Assembly (NCBI RefSeq): GCF_000503055.1
Contig: NZ_AYVY01000005.1
Coordinates: 79,228 to 143,227 of the forward strand
Source: Mesorhizobium sp. LSHC420B00
GTDB lineage: Bacteria; Pseudomonadota; Alphaproteobacteria; Rhizobiales; Rhizobiaceae
Length of the DNA stretch: 64,000 nt
Direction: 5' to 3'
How positions within the stretch are numbered: the stretch's first letter is position 1; every line of letters starts with the position of its first letter. Below, one piece after another: positions 50,887-59,165 of the stretch. The position numbers and the translations under genes are program-made. The notes under the pieces were generated by a model. That model did not search any database. It had not been told where the DNA came from and was given only the letters and a program-made list of their open reading frames with translations.

Positions 50887-51330
50887 ATGGGACCGGGCCA
50901 AGATCGCTTGCAGCACGCCACCGAGGCCTGGCGCCTGATGTTTGATTTCCTGATGCGGTCCGCGCCGGACCGGTTGGCGATCCAGCAGAAATTGGGTCTG
51001 ACGCCCAACGACTCGCGCGCCCTCTTCACCCTCGACAAAGATGCGGGCAAGCCGATCGGCGCATTGGCCGCTCAATGGCACTGCGACCCTTCGACGGCGA
51101 CCTGGCTGGTCGACCGGTTGGAGCAGGCGGGGCTCGCCGAACGGGTTCCGTCGCCAAGCGATCGCCGTGTCAAACGTGTCAAGCTTACGGCCAAGGGTGT
51201 TGCAACCATTGAGGAATTGACAAGGGAATATCACAAACCCCCTGCGGAGATGCTTGCGCTTACACGCGCGGACCTGGATCAGCTGATCGGCCTGGTCAGA
51301 AAGTTACAGGCTGGCAAGTCCGTGGGTTGA
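50887..51330 (+). CDS. MarR-family transcriptional regulator
   Basis: A 147-residue winged-helix regulator. The recognition region is IGALAAQWHCDPSTATWLVDRLEQAGLAERVPSPSDRRVKRVKLTAKG (about 58-105), with DRR at the wing typical of MarR. It probably senses a phenolic compound and represses the divergent flavin monooxygenase. Starts at 50845 and 50860 are also in frame, but the first lies inside the palindrome AATCATATGATT; 50887 leaves room for the operator and has AGAG upstream. The gene is intact although its apparent target is frameshifted. Confidence 0.85.
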   Translation: MGPGQDRLQHATEAWRLMFDFLMRSAPDRLAIQQKLGLTPNDSRALFTLDKDAGKPIGALAAQWHCDPSTATWLVDRLEQAGLAERVPSPSDRRVKRVKLTAKGVATIEELTREYHKPPAEMLALTRADLDQLIGLVRKLQAGKSVG

Positions 51331-51419
51331 TTACATCCCGCGCGGCGTTGCTGCTGCTAAAAGAAGATCATTTGGACGTCCCAATGGCTATCAGTCTGGT
51401 TGTGCCTCGATCTTAAGCA

Positions 51420-52727
51420 TCACACCTCTTCCAGTCTGCGCACGCGAGCTTTGACCCCATTGCCAATGGCATCTGCGACTTGCGAAGGGAAACCCTTTGG
51501 GAGCGATGCACAAACCAGTTCGATTGCCGCTAGCGCCCGTTGGCGCAGCTCGTCAAAGATCGCTGTGACGGGTTTTGGACCAATTCCTGCCTTGGCGGCG
51601 GTCTGGATGAAATGGCGCGGCATGACGCTATCGATAAGGTAGTGGCGTGCGTCGCCTATAGCCATCGCCAACTTCATTTTGTTGCGCCTGATCTGTCCCG
51701 CATCAAGGCTGGTCTGCGCTGAGATCACATCATATAACGGCGTCATGCGGAACCGGCCGCCGGGAGAAAGAAAGACGCTAAAATTCTTGGCATGTCCATC
51801 TGTGGCGCCGAGCAGCCAAAAGGCGACCACGGCCTTCAGAACCGCAGCTTGATCTAGCTCCGGTTGGTCGCTTCCCTTCATCAGACCAAGGATAGCCGGA
51901 ACCCCAGGCCCGCCATCGGATTCGTATTTCAGCGACGGAGGCACAGACAGAGCCTGGCAGCAGTCTTCCTGGGGCAAGCGCAGGAGACGGTTGTCACTCG
52001 TCCATCGGCGATCGAAACGTTCGACTACGAGCACGCGATTGCCTTCGAATTCCTCGATTGCGGCGACGGCGCACGGGAGTCCCAGGGCGGCTGTCATCTT
52101 GAGGCAGAAAAATTCGTTTTCAACACTGAAGGAAAGGTCGATGCCATTTGGCAAGCGTCCAATCTGTGGCTTGAGGATGTGCGTTGTAGCAGTCGTCGCC
52201 AGCGGCTTGTACCAACGTCCTTTCCAGAACAAGAGCGCAGTCTTTTCCTGAGCGCCAGCGATCGAGATCCGGAAATCTTCATCCTCGCCCAGCCCGAGGG
52301 GGGCCGATGCCAGATCGCGGACGAGACGAGCAATTTCGATATCGTCAACGGGTTTGCCGTCGACAATACCGGCGGGGCCCGGCTCGACATCATCCGGCAG
52401 GAATTGCAGTGCGCCGACACAATCCCGTCCGACAGCGGCAAGCAAGTCGTAGGCGTCTATCCCTCGGGCATGAACACGCTCAGCCATACGGCGGCGAATC
52501 GGGATGCTGTCGGGCAGGAGATTGTCGAACACGGCAATGACGGGTGCACCGATATAGCGATCTTCACGTAGGGGCAGAGATAGCGAGACTGGTAGCGCAT
52601 GCTCCCAGGCAAGCCAGGACGGATCATACTGAAAATCGATCGCGCCGCTGGATTGTCTATTCAGCCGCCCGACGAGACGGCTGTTCAAGAAGACGTTGAG
52701 CGGGAGGTGCCGCCGCGGACGAGCCAT
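51420..52727 (-). CDS. hipA: HipA-family toxin kinase
   Basis: A 435-residue serine/threonine kinase of the HipA family. The phosphate-binding loop ISIAGAQEKTALLFW (about 155-170) contains the serine that is autophosphorylated in E. coli HipA. The catalytic aspartate/asparagine region GATDGHAKNFSVFL (about 295) and the metal-binding RMTPLYDVIS (about 318) are intact. In E. coli HipA phosphorylates glutamyl-tRNA synthetase and induces dormancy. The ATG at 52727 overlaps the hipB stop as TGATG. The catalytic residues are complete, so the toxin is probably active. Confidence 0.92.
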   Translation of the reverse strand: MARPRRHLPLNVFLNSRLVGRLNRQSSGAIDFQYDPSWLAWEHALPVSLSLPLREDRYIGAPVIAVFDNLLPDSIPIRRRMAERVHARGIDAYDLLAAVGRDCVGALQFLPDDVEPGPAGIVDGKPVDDIEIARLVRDLASAPLGLGEDEDFRISIAGAQEKTALLFWKGRWYKPLATTATTHILKPQIGRLPNGIDLSFSVENEFFCLKMTAALGLPCAVAAIEEFEGNRVLVVERFDRRWTSDNRLLRLPQEDCCQALSVPPSLKYESDGGPGVPAILGLMKGSDQPELDQAAVLKAVVAFWLLGATDGHAKNFSVFLSPGGRFRMTPLYDVISAQTSLDAGQIRRNKMKLAMAIGDARHYLIDSVMPRHFIQTAAKAGIGPKPVTAIFDELRQRALAAIELVCASLPKGFPSQVADAIGNGVKARVRRLEEV

Positions 52728-52978
52728 CAAAAGACGTCCTCGATCTCGGTCGACTTTGCTCTGGTCCGAGAGCGGACAACCAATTCAAGGTCGAGCGCTG
52801 CGAGAATGTCGCAAAGCGTTCCGAGCTGTGTCCCGGGCGCTCCATTCTCGACGGCCGAGATGGTCGCTTGGCGTAGCATCGTGTGCTCCCCGACAGTGGC
52901 CTGGTTCAGGCCGAGCTTGCGGCGCCGCCGGCGGATGGCATCTCCGAGTTGCTTAGGCGTTCGGGCGATTTGGTCCAC
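52727..52978 (-). CDS. hipB: HipB-family antitoxin (XRE helix-turn-helix)
   Basis: An 83-residue protein with a Cro/C1-type helix-turn-helix (LGDAIRRRRRKLGLNQATVGEHTMLRQATISAVENG, about 11-46). It neutralises HipA and represses the operon. It is read from a GTG at 52978 with GAGAGG about seven bases upstream. Its stop overlaps the hipA ATG by one base, the standard hipBA layout. Confidence 0.92.
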   Translation of the reverse strand: MDQIARTPKQLGDAIRRRRRKLGLNQATVGEHTMLRQATISAVENGAPGTQLGTLCDILAALDLELVVRSRTRAKSTEIEDVF

Positions 52979-53000
52979 AGCGTACCTCTCCAGCTATGAG

Positions 53001-53034
53001 ATATACGCTCAGAAGATAGATTTCAATATGCGCT
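53001..53034. repeat. Direct repeat upstream of hipB, candidate operator
   Basis: ATATACGCT (53001-53009) and ATATGCGCT (53026-53034), 8 of 9 identical, are spaced 25 bp apart and end 56 bp before hipB. HipB is known in E. coli to bind several repeated operators upstream of its gene. TTGAAA (minus strand, 53021-53026) could be a -35 box, but its spacing to a -10 is poor. Nothing else is seen in the gap up to 53243. Confidence 0.5.
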
Positions 53035-53243
53035 AGAGCGAATAAATTGGAAGATGCGCTCCACCGTATAACCCGCCTCCCTCCCGCGTGGCCCTCACAG
53101 CCATGCCTCGATTTTCAGCTAGGCTGCTGGCCGCCGGCCAAAGCAATGCGAGAATCCATGCGGGAAGTCCTCCGAACGCCTCTCCATTACGCGCAATGCT
53201 CGAGGCAAAATTAGGCCTATTGGGTCGGCAGTGGATCGATTGT

Positions 53244-54422
53244 TCACACAGATCGTGCGGCACTCACCCAATCGAGGCGTGCGGCAGGTACAAGGCCGTA
53301 ATTGTAGAAATTGATGCCATCGACGCCCGCCGCCAGCGCCGGTTTCACTTTGGCGGCGAGAATGTCCGGGCCTGCCATTTCCGGATGGAACAGCCGGTAA
53401 CCGGTCCCAAGGAATTTCTCTGCTCCGAGCGTGGCACGGCCAGTGGCCATCAGATCTGCGACATCGCTGGCCTGCATATCGTAGGCGCACAGGATCGCGC
53501 CGTCGCAAGCCTGGCCGAGAGCCGCCAGATCGCAGCCGCCCAACCAGCCGTCCTTCAGGTCAATGATGAGGACACGTGTGCCCGGATCGGCAACGTCGCG
53601 CAGCTCGGCAACCAAGCTGGTCACCGGCTCGAACCGCCACAGCAGAAAGTCGTATAATTCTGGCCAGGGCTGGAAGGTATCGAAGCTACCGTTCGGAAAG
53701 TCCGGAAAACGCGGTGCCGGAACGGCACGATCACAGGTCTCGACGATCCACCCTCTGACCAGTTTGCGCGCCGCCTCGCCGTCAATGCCGGCACAAGCGG
53801 CGCGGGCGAGGCAGGACGGGCAAAAGCACAGCGACAGAAGGAAGTCATCTTCCGCGGTCAGCCCGACACCGTCTTTCTCGTGATGATATTCGTGGGCGAA
53901 GCTCATGAATGACGGGCTTTCGAGCTCGATTCTGTCCGGCTTGTAGGTGTGCGTAACGTCGGCGACCAGCGCGCGAACATAGGCGCGCGCATCCGGATGC
54001 GAGGGACAAAGGTTGTAATAATTGGGATCGCCGAAGGCATTTCGGGTAACCACCTGCGGATAAAGCATGCCGGCGCGGGTGTTGTGCAGGCACACCGTCC
54101 AGCACGAAACACCGAGCCCATTGGCGTCTCGTCTGCGGACGAGCTCGCCAAGCACGTCGCCTCCCTGCGAGATCACGTCCGCCACCTTGGGCTGAATTGC
54201 GAGGTCGGCCCATCGCGCGGCGGTTGGCTTGAAGTAGATCGTGCCGTCCTCCGGGAAATAGGCTTTGCGGCGCGGGCTGCGCGGCTGAAGGAAGCGTCCC
54301 GCATGATACGAGGCAGCAAGGCTGATCATGTTGAGTCCCGCGCGTTCGACCAGATCGCGTTCGACCATCTCGAAACCGAGATCCTGGACATCCCAGGGGT
54401 AGGTCCACATGGAAAGCTGCAT
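53244..54422 (-). CDS. Protein of unknown function, probable glycoside-hydrolase-like TIM barrel with CxCxxC motif
   Basis: A 392-residue soluble protein without signal peptide or membrane segment. It begins MQLSMWTYPWDVQDLGFEMVERDLVERAGLN and proceeds by alternating strands and helices, with YKPDRIELESPSFMSFAHEYHHEKDG (about 160-185) and AAGVDGINFYNYGLVPAARLDWV at the C-terminus, a pattern usual for (beta/alpha)8 glycosidase-like proteins. The motif LCFCPSCLARA (about 198-208) looks like a metal or structural cysteine site. Possible catalytic acids are the Glu residues of IELESPSF and HEYHHEKDG. It is the last gene of the leftward PLP-enzyme/RidA/deacylase set, 56 bp after the M14 gene, with GAGGAT before its ATG. 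I do not recognise a family with confidence. Confidence 0.6.
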   Translation of the reverse strand: MQLSMWTYPWDVQDLGFEMVERDLVERAGLNMISLAASYHAGRFLQPRSPRRKAYFPEDGTIYFKPTAARWADLAIQPKVADVISQGGDVLGELVRRRDANGLGVSCWTVCLHNTRAGMLYPQVVTRNAFGDPNYYNLCPSHPDARAYVRALVADVTHTYKPDRIELESPSFMSFAHEYHHEKDGVGLTAEDDFLLSLCFCPSCLARAACAGIDGEAARKLVRGWIVETCDRAVPAPRFPDFPNGSFDTFQPWPELYDFLLWRFEPVTSLVAELRDVADPGTRVLIIDLKDGWLGGCDLAALGQACDGAILCAYDMQASDVADLMATGRATLGAEKFLGTGYRLFHPEMAGPDILAAKVKPALAAGVDGINFYNYGLVPAARLDWVSAARSV

Positions 54423-54478
54423 AAGATATCCTCAGTTCTCCAGAGTGGCGCAGCAGCTAGACGCCGTGCGTTTTCCCT

Positions 54479-55489
54479 TTAGGTTTCTACGGGTTCGGCG
54501 ACTTGCATGAGGCAGTCTCCTGCCTCGCACATTGTATGCAGCCGCCGCGAAAGCACGATGCCGTTTTCGGCAAAATGCAAGGCTTCCTCGGCAAGATCGA
54601 GCCTTTCGAGATCGTGATACCAGCCAGCCAATTGTCCGGCGTTCACGCTGTCGCCAACCCTCACGGCGGGTTCAAACCAGCCGCGGCGGGCGGCGTAGAG
54701 GCCTTGGCTATGCCGCGAAAGCGAAAGCAGTCGCGTCGGCATCGAATGCATTGACTCCGCGCCAACAACTGGCCCGTCGACCAGGCCTAGTGCAATCAGC
54801 AGATTGTCGATCGCGCGAGCGGTGATCGCCATCGTGTCGACCGTGGCGGTGCCGCCGCCCCCGAACTCACCGCTGACGCCGATGGCGCCGGCACGGCGCG
54901 CTGCACCCATGGAGGTCGGCGAGGCCTGGCCATTGTCGGCCACGAACCCATAGGGCATGCAGAGCGCCCGCATCAGCTCCACCCCGCGCCTGTGGCGCTC
55001 GGGATCGGCATTGCGCTCGACGAGTGCAGTCGGCAGATGTTCCATCGAAGTGCCCCCCGAATGGATGTCGAAGACGATGTCGTGTCGGGGGAACAGGTCT
55101 GTCTCGAGAAAGTTGGCGAGCCGGCTTGTCGGCGTGCCCGACGGATCTCCGGGAAAGGCGCGATTGAGATTGCCGCCATCGAGCGGCGAGCAGCGTTTGG
55201 CGGCCATCACCGCCGGCACATTGGCCATCGGCAGGATGGTGACGCGGCCCCTGACTCGCGCTGGATCGAGCCGGCGGACCAGCTTTGCCAAGCACAGCTC
55301 GCCTTCATATTCATCGCCGTGATTACCGGCCATAAGAAGCAGCGACGGACCCTCACCATTGCGCATGAGGCAGATCGGGACCTTGATTTGGAAATATGGC
55401 GAACGGTCTATCGAGAACGGGATGCTCAGATGGCTGAGCGTCTTGCCGTCCCGATCGAAATCGAGCGAATGGCTGATGCCGGTGTGCAT
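54479..55489 (-). CDS. M14-family N-acyl amino acid deacylase (DoeB/EutE-like)
   Basis: A 336-residue zinc hydrolase of the succinylglutamate desuccinylase/aspartoacylase group. Zinc and substrate sites: MAGNHGDEYEGE (HxxE, about 54-65), GGNLNRAFPGD (about 110-120), DIHSGGTSME (second zinc histidine, about 147-156) and GEFGGGGTAT (about 213-222). These four blocks match DoeB, which removes acetyl from N-acetyl-diaminobutyrate in ectoine catabolism. No other ectoine gene is here, so the substrate is probably another N-acyl amino compound. It starts nine bases after the RidA-family gene and is co-transcribed with it. Confidence 0.85.
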   Translation of the reverse strand: MHTGISHSLDFDRDGKTLSHLSIPFSIDRSPYFQIKVPICLMRNGEGPSLLLMAGNHGDEYEGELCLAKLVRRLDPARVRGRVTILPMANVPAVMAAKRCSPLDGGNLNRAFPGDPSGTPTSRLANFLETDLFPRHDIVFDIHSGGTSMEHLPTALVERNADPERHRRGVELMRALCMPYGFVADNGQASPTSMGAARRAGAIGVSGEFGGGGTATVDTMAITARAIDNLLIALGLVDGPVVGAESMHSMPTRLLSLSRHSQGLYAARRGWFEPAVRVGDSVNAGQLAGWYHDLERLDLAEEALHFAENGIVLSRRLHTMCEAGDCLMQVAEPVET

Positions 55490-55498
55490 GGCGGCGGT

Positions 55499-55843
55499 TC
55501 ACACAGCCGCGACGGCGGTGACCTCAATGCGGAGGTCAGGATCAGCGAGACGCGCCTCGACGCAGGCACGCGCCGGCAGACGGGCGGAATCCACCCAGGC
55601 ATCGTAGATACTGTTCATTGCGTCGAAATCGCCAATCTGCGGCAGGAAGATGTTGACCGCCACGAGCTTCGACTTGCTGCTGCCGGCCTCGACCAGGAGC
55701 GCCTCGATCTTGGAGAGTACCTCGCTCGTCTGACCCTCGATGCCGGCCTTGCGATCGTCTGCGACCTGGCCCGCTATGTGCACGAGGCCGCCATAGACGA
55801 CCGCCTGCGACATGCGGGAGCCGGATTGGAAGTACTTGATCAT
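55499..55843 (-). CDS. RidA (YjgF/YER057c/UK114) family protein
   Basis: A 114-residue trimeric-family protein. The conserved VYGGLVHIAGQVADD (about 16-30) and ARACVEARLADPDLRIEVTAVA (about 91-112) are seen; the arginine and glutamate/cysteine of RACVEA form the usual active-site pocket. RidA proteins hydrolyse enamine/imine intermediates such as 2-aminoacrylate released by PLP dehydratases. The gene immediately upstream is such a PLP enzyme, so the role is well supported by context. A ribosome site AAAGGA lies about seven bases before the ATG. It is 41 bp after the PLP enzyme. Confidence 0.9.
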   Translation of the reverse strand: MIKYFQSGSRMSQAVVYGGLVHIAGQVADDRKAGIEGQTSEVLSKIEALLVEAGSSKSKLVAVNIFLPQIGDFDAMNSIYDAWVDSARLPARACVEARLADPDLRIEVTAVAAV

Positions 55844-55884
55844 ATCGGATCCTTTCGTTCTTTTTTTGGAAAGCGCGACGATGG

Positions 55885-57204
55885 TCAGCCGAAATAGGTG
55901 GGAAAGGCGTGGCTGACATACCCGGCCGCGTCGACGCCAAAGATCACGCGATAGCGATCAAGGCAGGTGCAGGGATGGGAGATGCCGAATTCAACGGTGT
56001 CGCCGACGGCAATGTCGTCGCCCGACGCAATTGTCAGGAAGGCGTGCTGGTCGTTGAGCTTGAAGACCTCGGCACGCGCTATCGGCAGCTGCTTGCCGGC
56101 ACGAAAGATGGTCAGGACCATTGGAAAGCCCTGGTCGAACGACACGTCGCGCATGCCCATGCCGCAGATCGCAAGGCCGGGCTCCGGCCGCGACAGTACC
56201 TCGGCCCATAGGCGCAAAGCCGGACGGAACGAATTTCGTGCGGACGCATTGAAGCCGCCGACTGCAAAACCCTCGCGGGCGTCGAGTGTGCCGAGCGAGC
56301 GGTCGTAGACGCCATGGTCGTGGAAGAAGATGGCGCCGCTGCGCAGCACCAGCGTCGCGCTGCTGTCCCTAGAAACGAGAGGCGAAAGCGCTGCGACCAC
56401 TTTGTCGAAGTAGACCGAGCCGTCTGCCGTGACAATCAGCGGGGTGTCGCCGCCGACGCGGGCGCGGAGCCGCAGGAACATGTCGGCTGTCATTGTCAGC
56501 AGGGCGGATATCGCCTCATCGGTGCGGTCAGGATCGGGCTGCGCCGCGGCACCTTCATAGGTTGCGACGCCGGCGATCAGCAGCCGGCCGCCGGCTGCTA
56601 CAATCGCGTCGGCAATCGCCTCGGCTTCGCCGGTGGTCCGGGCGCCTGCCCTGCCCGCACCAAGTTCGACGAGCACGCGCAATGGCGGCAGCCTCGCATT
56701 GGCCCGCCAGGCTTCGGCAAGCGCATTCACGGCGGCGATCGAGTCGGCGAAAACGTAGAACTCAGCGCTTGGCCAGGCGCTGACAAGAACCGCAAGCCGG
56801 TTCGCACCACCTGGTCCGCCGACCTCATTGGCGATGATCAGCCGACAGAGTCCGGCTCTGAGCATCACCGTGGCCTGCCTTATGTCGGCGACGGTCGTGC
56901 CCCATGCTCCGGCCTCGATCAGGGACCGGGCAAGATCAGGCGCCATCGGGGTCTTGGCATGCGGGGCGATCACGGCGCCCTGCTCTCGCGCATAGCGCAG
57001 GAACAGGTCACGATTGGCGATGAAGGCCCCCTCGTCGACGGTCAACACCGGCAACGACATACGCCCATCCGCTGGATGCCAGCGCTCAGATGCGACAAGG
57101 CTGCTGTCCAAGCCGAGGGTGCCAGGCGGCACGCCGCGGATACGGTCATCGAGCAGGAAATTTTCTCGGGTCGCCAGCAACAGTACGGGTGAGCTTTCGG
57201 TCAT
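55885..57204 (-). CDS. D-serine dehydratase/D-threonine aldolase-like PLP enzyme
   Basis: A 439-residue fold-type III enzyme. The N-terminal alanine-racemase-like barrel has the PLP lysine in APHAKTPMAPDLA (about 82), then TTVADIRQATVMLRAGL and an ELGAGRAG motif. The C-terminal D-serine-dehydratase domain has the zinc site ISHPCTCLDRYRV (His and Cys, about 403-415). Enzymes of this family eliminate water from D-serine or 3-hydroxyaspartate, or cleave D-threonine. It is the first gene of the leftward set (this gene, RidA, deacylase, unknown), with AAGGAAGGA upstream, and diverges from the amidohydrolase. The substrate is unknown; a beta-hydroxy D-amino acid fits best. Confidence 0.86.
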   Translation of the reverse strand: MTESSPVLLLATRENFLLDDRIRGVPPGTLGLDSSLVASERWHPADGRMSLPVLTVDEGAFIANRDLFLRYAREQGAVIAPHAKTPMAPDLARSLIEAGAWGTTVADIRQATVMLRAGLCRLIIANEVGGPGGANRLAVLVSAWPSAEFYVFADSIAAVNALAEAWRANARLPPLRVLVELGAGRAGARTTGEAEAIADAIVAAGGRLLIAGVATYEGAAAQPDPDRTDEAISALLTMTADMFLRLRARVGGDTPLIVTADGSVYFDKVVAALSPLVSRDSSATLVLRSGAIFFHDHGVYDRSLGTLDAREGFAVGGFNASARNSFRPALRLWAEVLSRPEPGLAICGMGMRDVSFDQGFPMVLTIFRAGKQLPIARAEVFKLNDQHAFLTIASGDDIAVGDTVEFGISHPCTCLDRYRVIFGVDAAGYVSHAFPTYFG

Positions 57205-57236
57205 CCGATGCTAGTCCTTCCTTTACAGGATGAAGT

Positions 57237-57258
57237 CCGGATCGATTTCCGATTCCGG
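57237..57258. promoter_or_regulatory. Possible operator between the PLP-enzyme and amidohydrolase genes
   Basis: CCGGATCG (57237-57244) and CGATTCCGG (57250-57258) form an inverted repeat with one bulged base in the 74-bp divergent gap. It does not match the TGTCCGATAT palindrome upstream of the importer. It may be chance in GC-rich DNA. Confidence 0.3.
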
Positions 57259-57278
57259 CCACACCATGAGAGAGATGC

Positions 57279-58220
57279 GTGCCAACACCTTACCGCGGAC
57301 CGATCATCGATGCCCACCATCACCTTTGGGATCTCGGCCTCAGCCGGCACCCCTGGCTCGCCACAACGGCTGGCGAACGCGGCGGTCTGGGGGAGCTTGG
57401 CCGCTTGCGGCGAAACTACCTTCCTGAAGATTATTTGCGCGACGCCGGCCGGCACAATGTCGTCGCAACCGTCCATGTCGAAGCCGGCTGGACCGGGGAT
57501 GAATGCGTCGGCGAAACGCGGTGGCTTGAAACGCTCGACAAGTCGCGCGGCGTGGCCGCCCGTTATGTTGTTCACATACCGCTGGCGAGCCGCCAAGCGC
57601 CGGCGCTGGTCGAGGCGCAGGCGGCATTCGACCGTGTCGTCGGTGTGCGCGACATACTGAGCTGGGATCCGGATCCTGCCCGCCGTTTTGCTGCCCGTGA
57701 CGGCATCATGGACGATCAGGCCTGGCGTGCCGGCCTGTCCCTGCTTGGGCGCCACCGGCTGGTTTTCGACCTGATGGTGTTTCCGCGCCAGCTCCCCGGT
57801 GCGGCGCGCCTCGCAGCGGCCTTTCCGGACCAACTCTTTGTTCTCAACCACTGCGGCAGCCCGATCGATCGCGATGCAGACGGCATGCGGGTGTGGCGCG
57901 AAGGGCTGCGGCTTTTGTCGGAGTGCGACAACGCTGCCATCAAGATATCGGATCTGGTCGCCTACGATCATGATTGGACACTCGACAGCCTGAAGCCGGT
58001 TGTCATGCATTGCATCGACTGTTTCGGTACGCAGCGAGCGATGTTCGGCAGTGACTTCCCAGTCGCCGGCCTGCATGCGTCATTCGATGCAGTATATGAC
58101 AGCTTCAAAGCCATTGCAGGAGAGCTTTCCGCGGACGAGCAAACGGCGCTGTTCTTCGGCAACGCAAGGCGTATCTACCGGCTGCACGATATTTCATCGG
58201 CGGGCCTGCTCCCTGCCTGA
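57279..58220 (+). CDS. Amidohydrolase-2 family (lactonase-like) protein
   Basis: A 313-residue metal-dependent TIM-barrel hydrolase. The metal-binding HxH is in IIDAHHHLWDL (about 9-19), followed by VHVEAGW, VLNHCGSP (about 187-194) and the final catalytic aspartate in FGSDFPV (about 258). Members include L-fuconolactonase and other sugar-lactone hydrolases, so it may open a lactone made in this pathway. It uses a GTG start with a GAGAGA site. It is the only rightward gene between the importer and the enzyme set, and its last 27 bp overlap the converging permease gene. Confidence 0.85.
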   Translation: MPTPYRGPIIDAHHHLWDLGLSRHPWLATTAGERGGLGELGRLRRNYLPEDYLRDAGRHNVVATVHVEAGWTGDECVGETRWLETLDKSRGVAARYVVHIPLASRQAPALVEAQAAFDRVVGVRDILSWDPDPARRFAARDGIMDDQAWRAGLSLLGRHRLVFDLMVFPRQLPGAARLAAAFPDQLFVLNHCGSPIDRDADGMRVWREGLRLLSECDNAAIKISDLVAYDHDWTLDSLKPVVMHCIDCFGTQRAMFGSDFPVAGLHASFDAVYDSFKAIAGELSADEQTALFFGNARRIYRLHDISSAGLLPA

Positions 58221-59165
58221 GAGAAGCAGCAGCCCCAGAATCAGCGACCCGAACAGGATACTGCGCCAGCCGGGCGATGCGTTGACGACGGTGATCAGCG
58301 CCGTGATCGTGACCAGCAGGATCGCGCCGGGGATAGTACCGGCATAGGTGCCGAGCCCGCCCAGTATCGAGGTGCCGCCGAGCACCACGGCGGCAATCGA
58401 CGCGAGGAGATAGGGATCTCCGATCCCGACATAGCCTTGGCCGTTCATGCCGAGGACCAACACACCGGCAAGTCCCGAACAGAAGCCGCTGATGCCGTAG
58501 ACGGCGAGCGTGGTCGAGGCGACGGAAACTCCGGACAGCGCCGCGGCAAGCGGATTGGCGCCCATCGCGAAAATCCGGGCGCCGAGGGATGTCGCATGCA
58601 TCGTGGTCAGAACGATCACGGAAATGACCACCCACAAAAGCACGCCTGCCGGAATACCGGCTGGCCGCGCATTGCCGAGCCAGCTGACCAGCGGGTTCTC
58701 GGCGGTCACGGCGCTGCCGCCGGCGATGATGATCAGGAGGCCCTGCAGGAATGTCGCCATCGCCAGTGTCATGATCATTGGATGAACGCGCAACAGCGCC
58801 ACGCCCAGCCCGTTTACGAGACCTATCGCGGTCGTCAACGCAAGTACTGCAAGAACGGCTGTGAGCCCGGTCGGATCCGCCTGCAATGAGAGCAGCGGGA
58901 GGCTGACGGCACTGACCGTGACGATCGCCGCGACGGAAAGGTCAATGCCGCCGGCAATCACCACGAAGGTCTGGCCCGCCGCGACCAGGCCGATCACCGC
59001 GCCCAACTCGACCAAATAGCGCAAATGACCATAAGCGCCGAAGCCACGTGAAGCGAAGCTCGCCGCGATCCACACCGCGGCAACGATAGCGACCGTGAGG
59101 AAGGGCCGGCTGCGCAGGATCGTCAACGCCCGCCCGCCGCGCGCGCTCTCTTTCCGTGCTGTCAT
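58194..59165 (-). CDS. Ribose-type ABC transporter permease (second)
   Basis: A 323-residue BPD_transp_2 permease with about nine membrane segments. FVVIAGGIDLSVAAIVTVSAV (about 68-88) and LGGTSILGGLGTYAGTIPGAILL (about 262-284) are the family signatures. The start at 59165 overlaps the stop of the first permease as ATGA; the open frame extends much further upstream inside that gene and is rejected. With the neighbour it forms a heterodimeric channel. Confidence 0.92.
   Translation of the reverse strand: MTARKESARGGRALTILRSRPFLTVAIVAAVWIAASFASRGFGAYGHLRYLVELGAVIGLVAAGQTFVVIAGGIDLSVAAIVTVSAVSLPLLSLQADPTGLTAVLAVLALTTAIGLVNGLGVALLRVHPMIMTLAMATFLQGLLIIIAGGSAVTAENPLVSWLGNARPAGIPAGVLLWVVISVIVLTTMHATSLGARIFAMGANPLAAALSGVSVASTTLAVYGISGFCSGLAGVLVLGMNGQGYVGIGDPYLLASIAAVVLGGTSILGGLGTYAGTIPGAILLVTITALITVVNASPGWRSILFGSLILGLLLLSGREQARR

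Noticed and set aside
55885..57204. Considered as an alanine racemase
   Set aside because: It has the C-terminal D-serine-dehydratase domain with the His-Cys zinc site rather than the racemase beta domain and its catalytic tyrosine.
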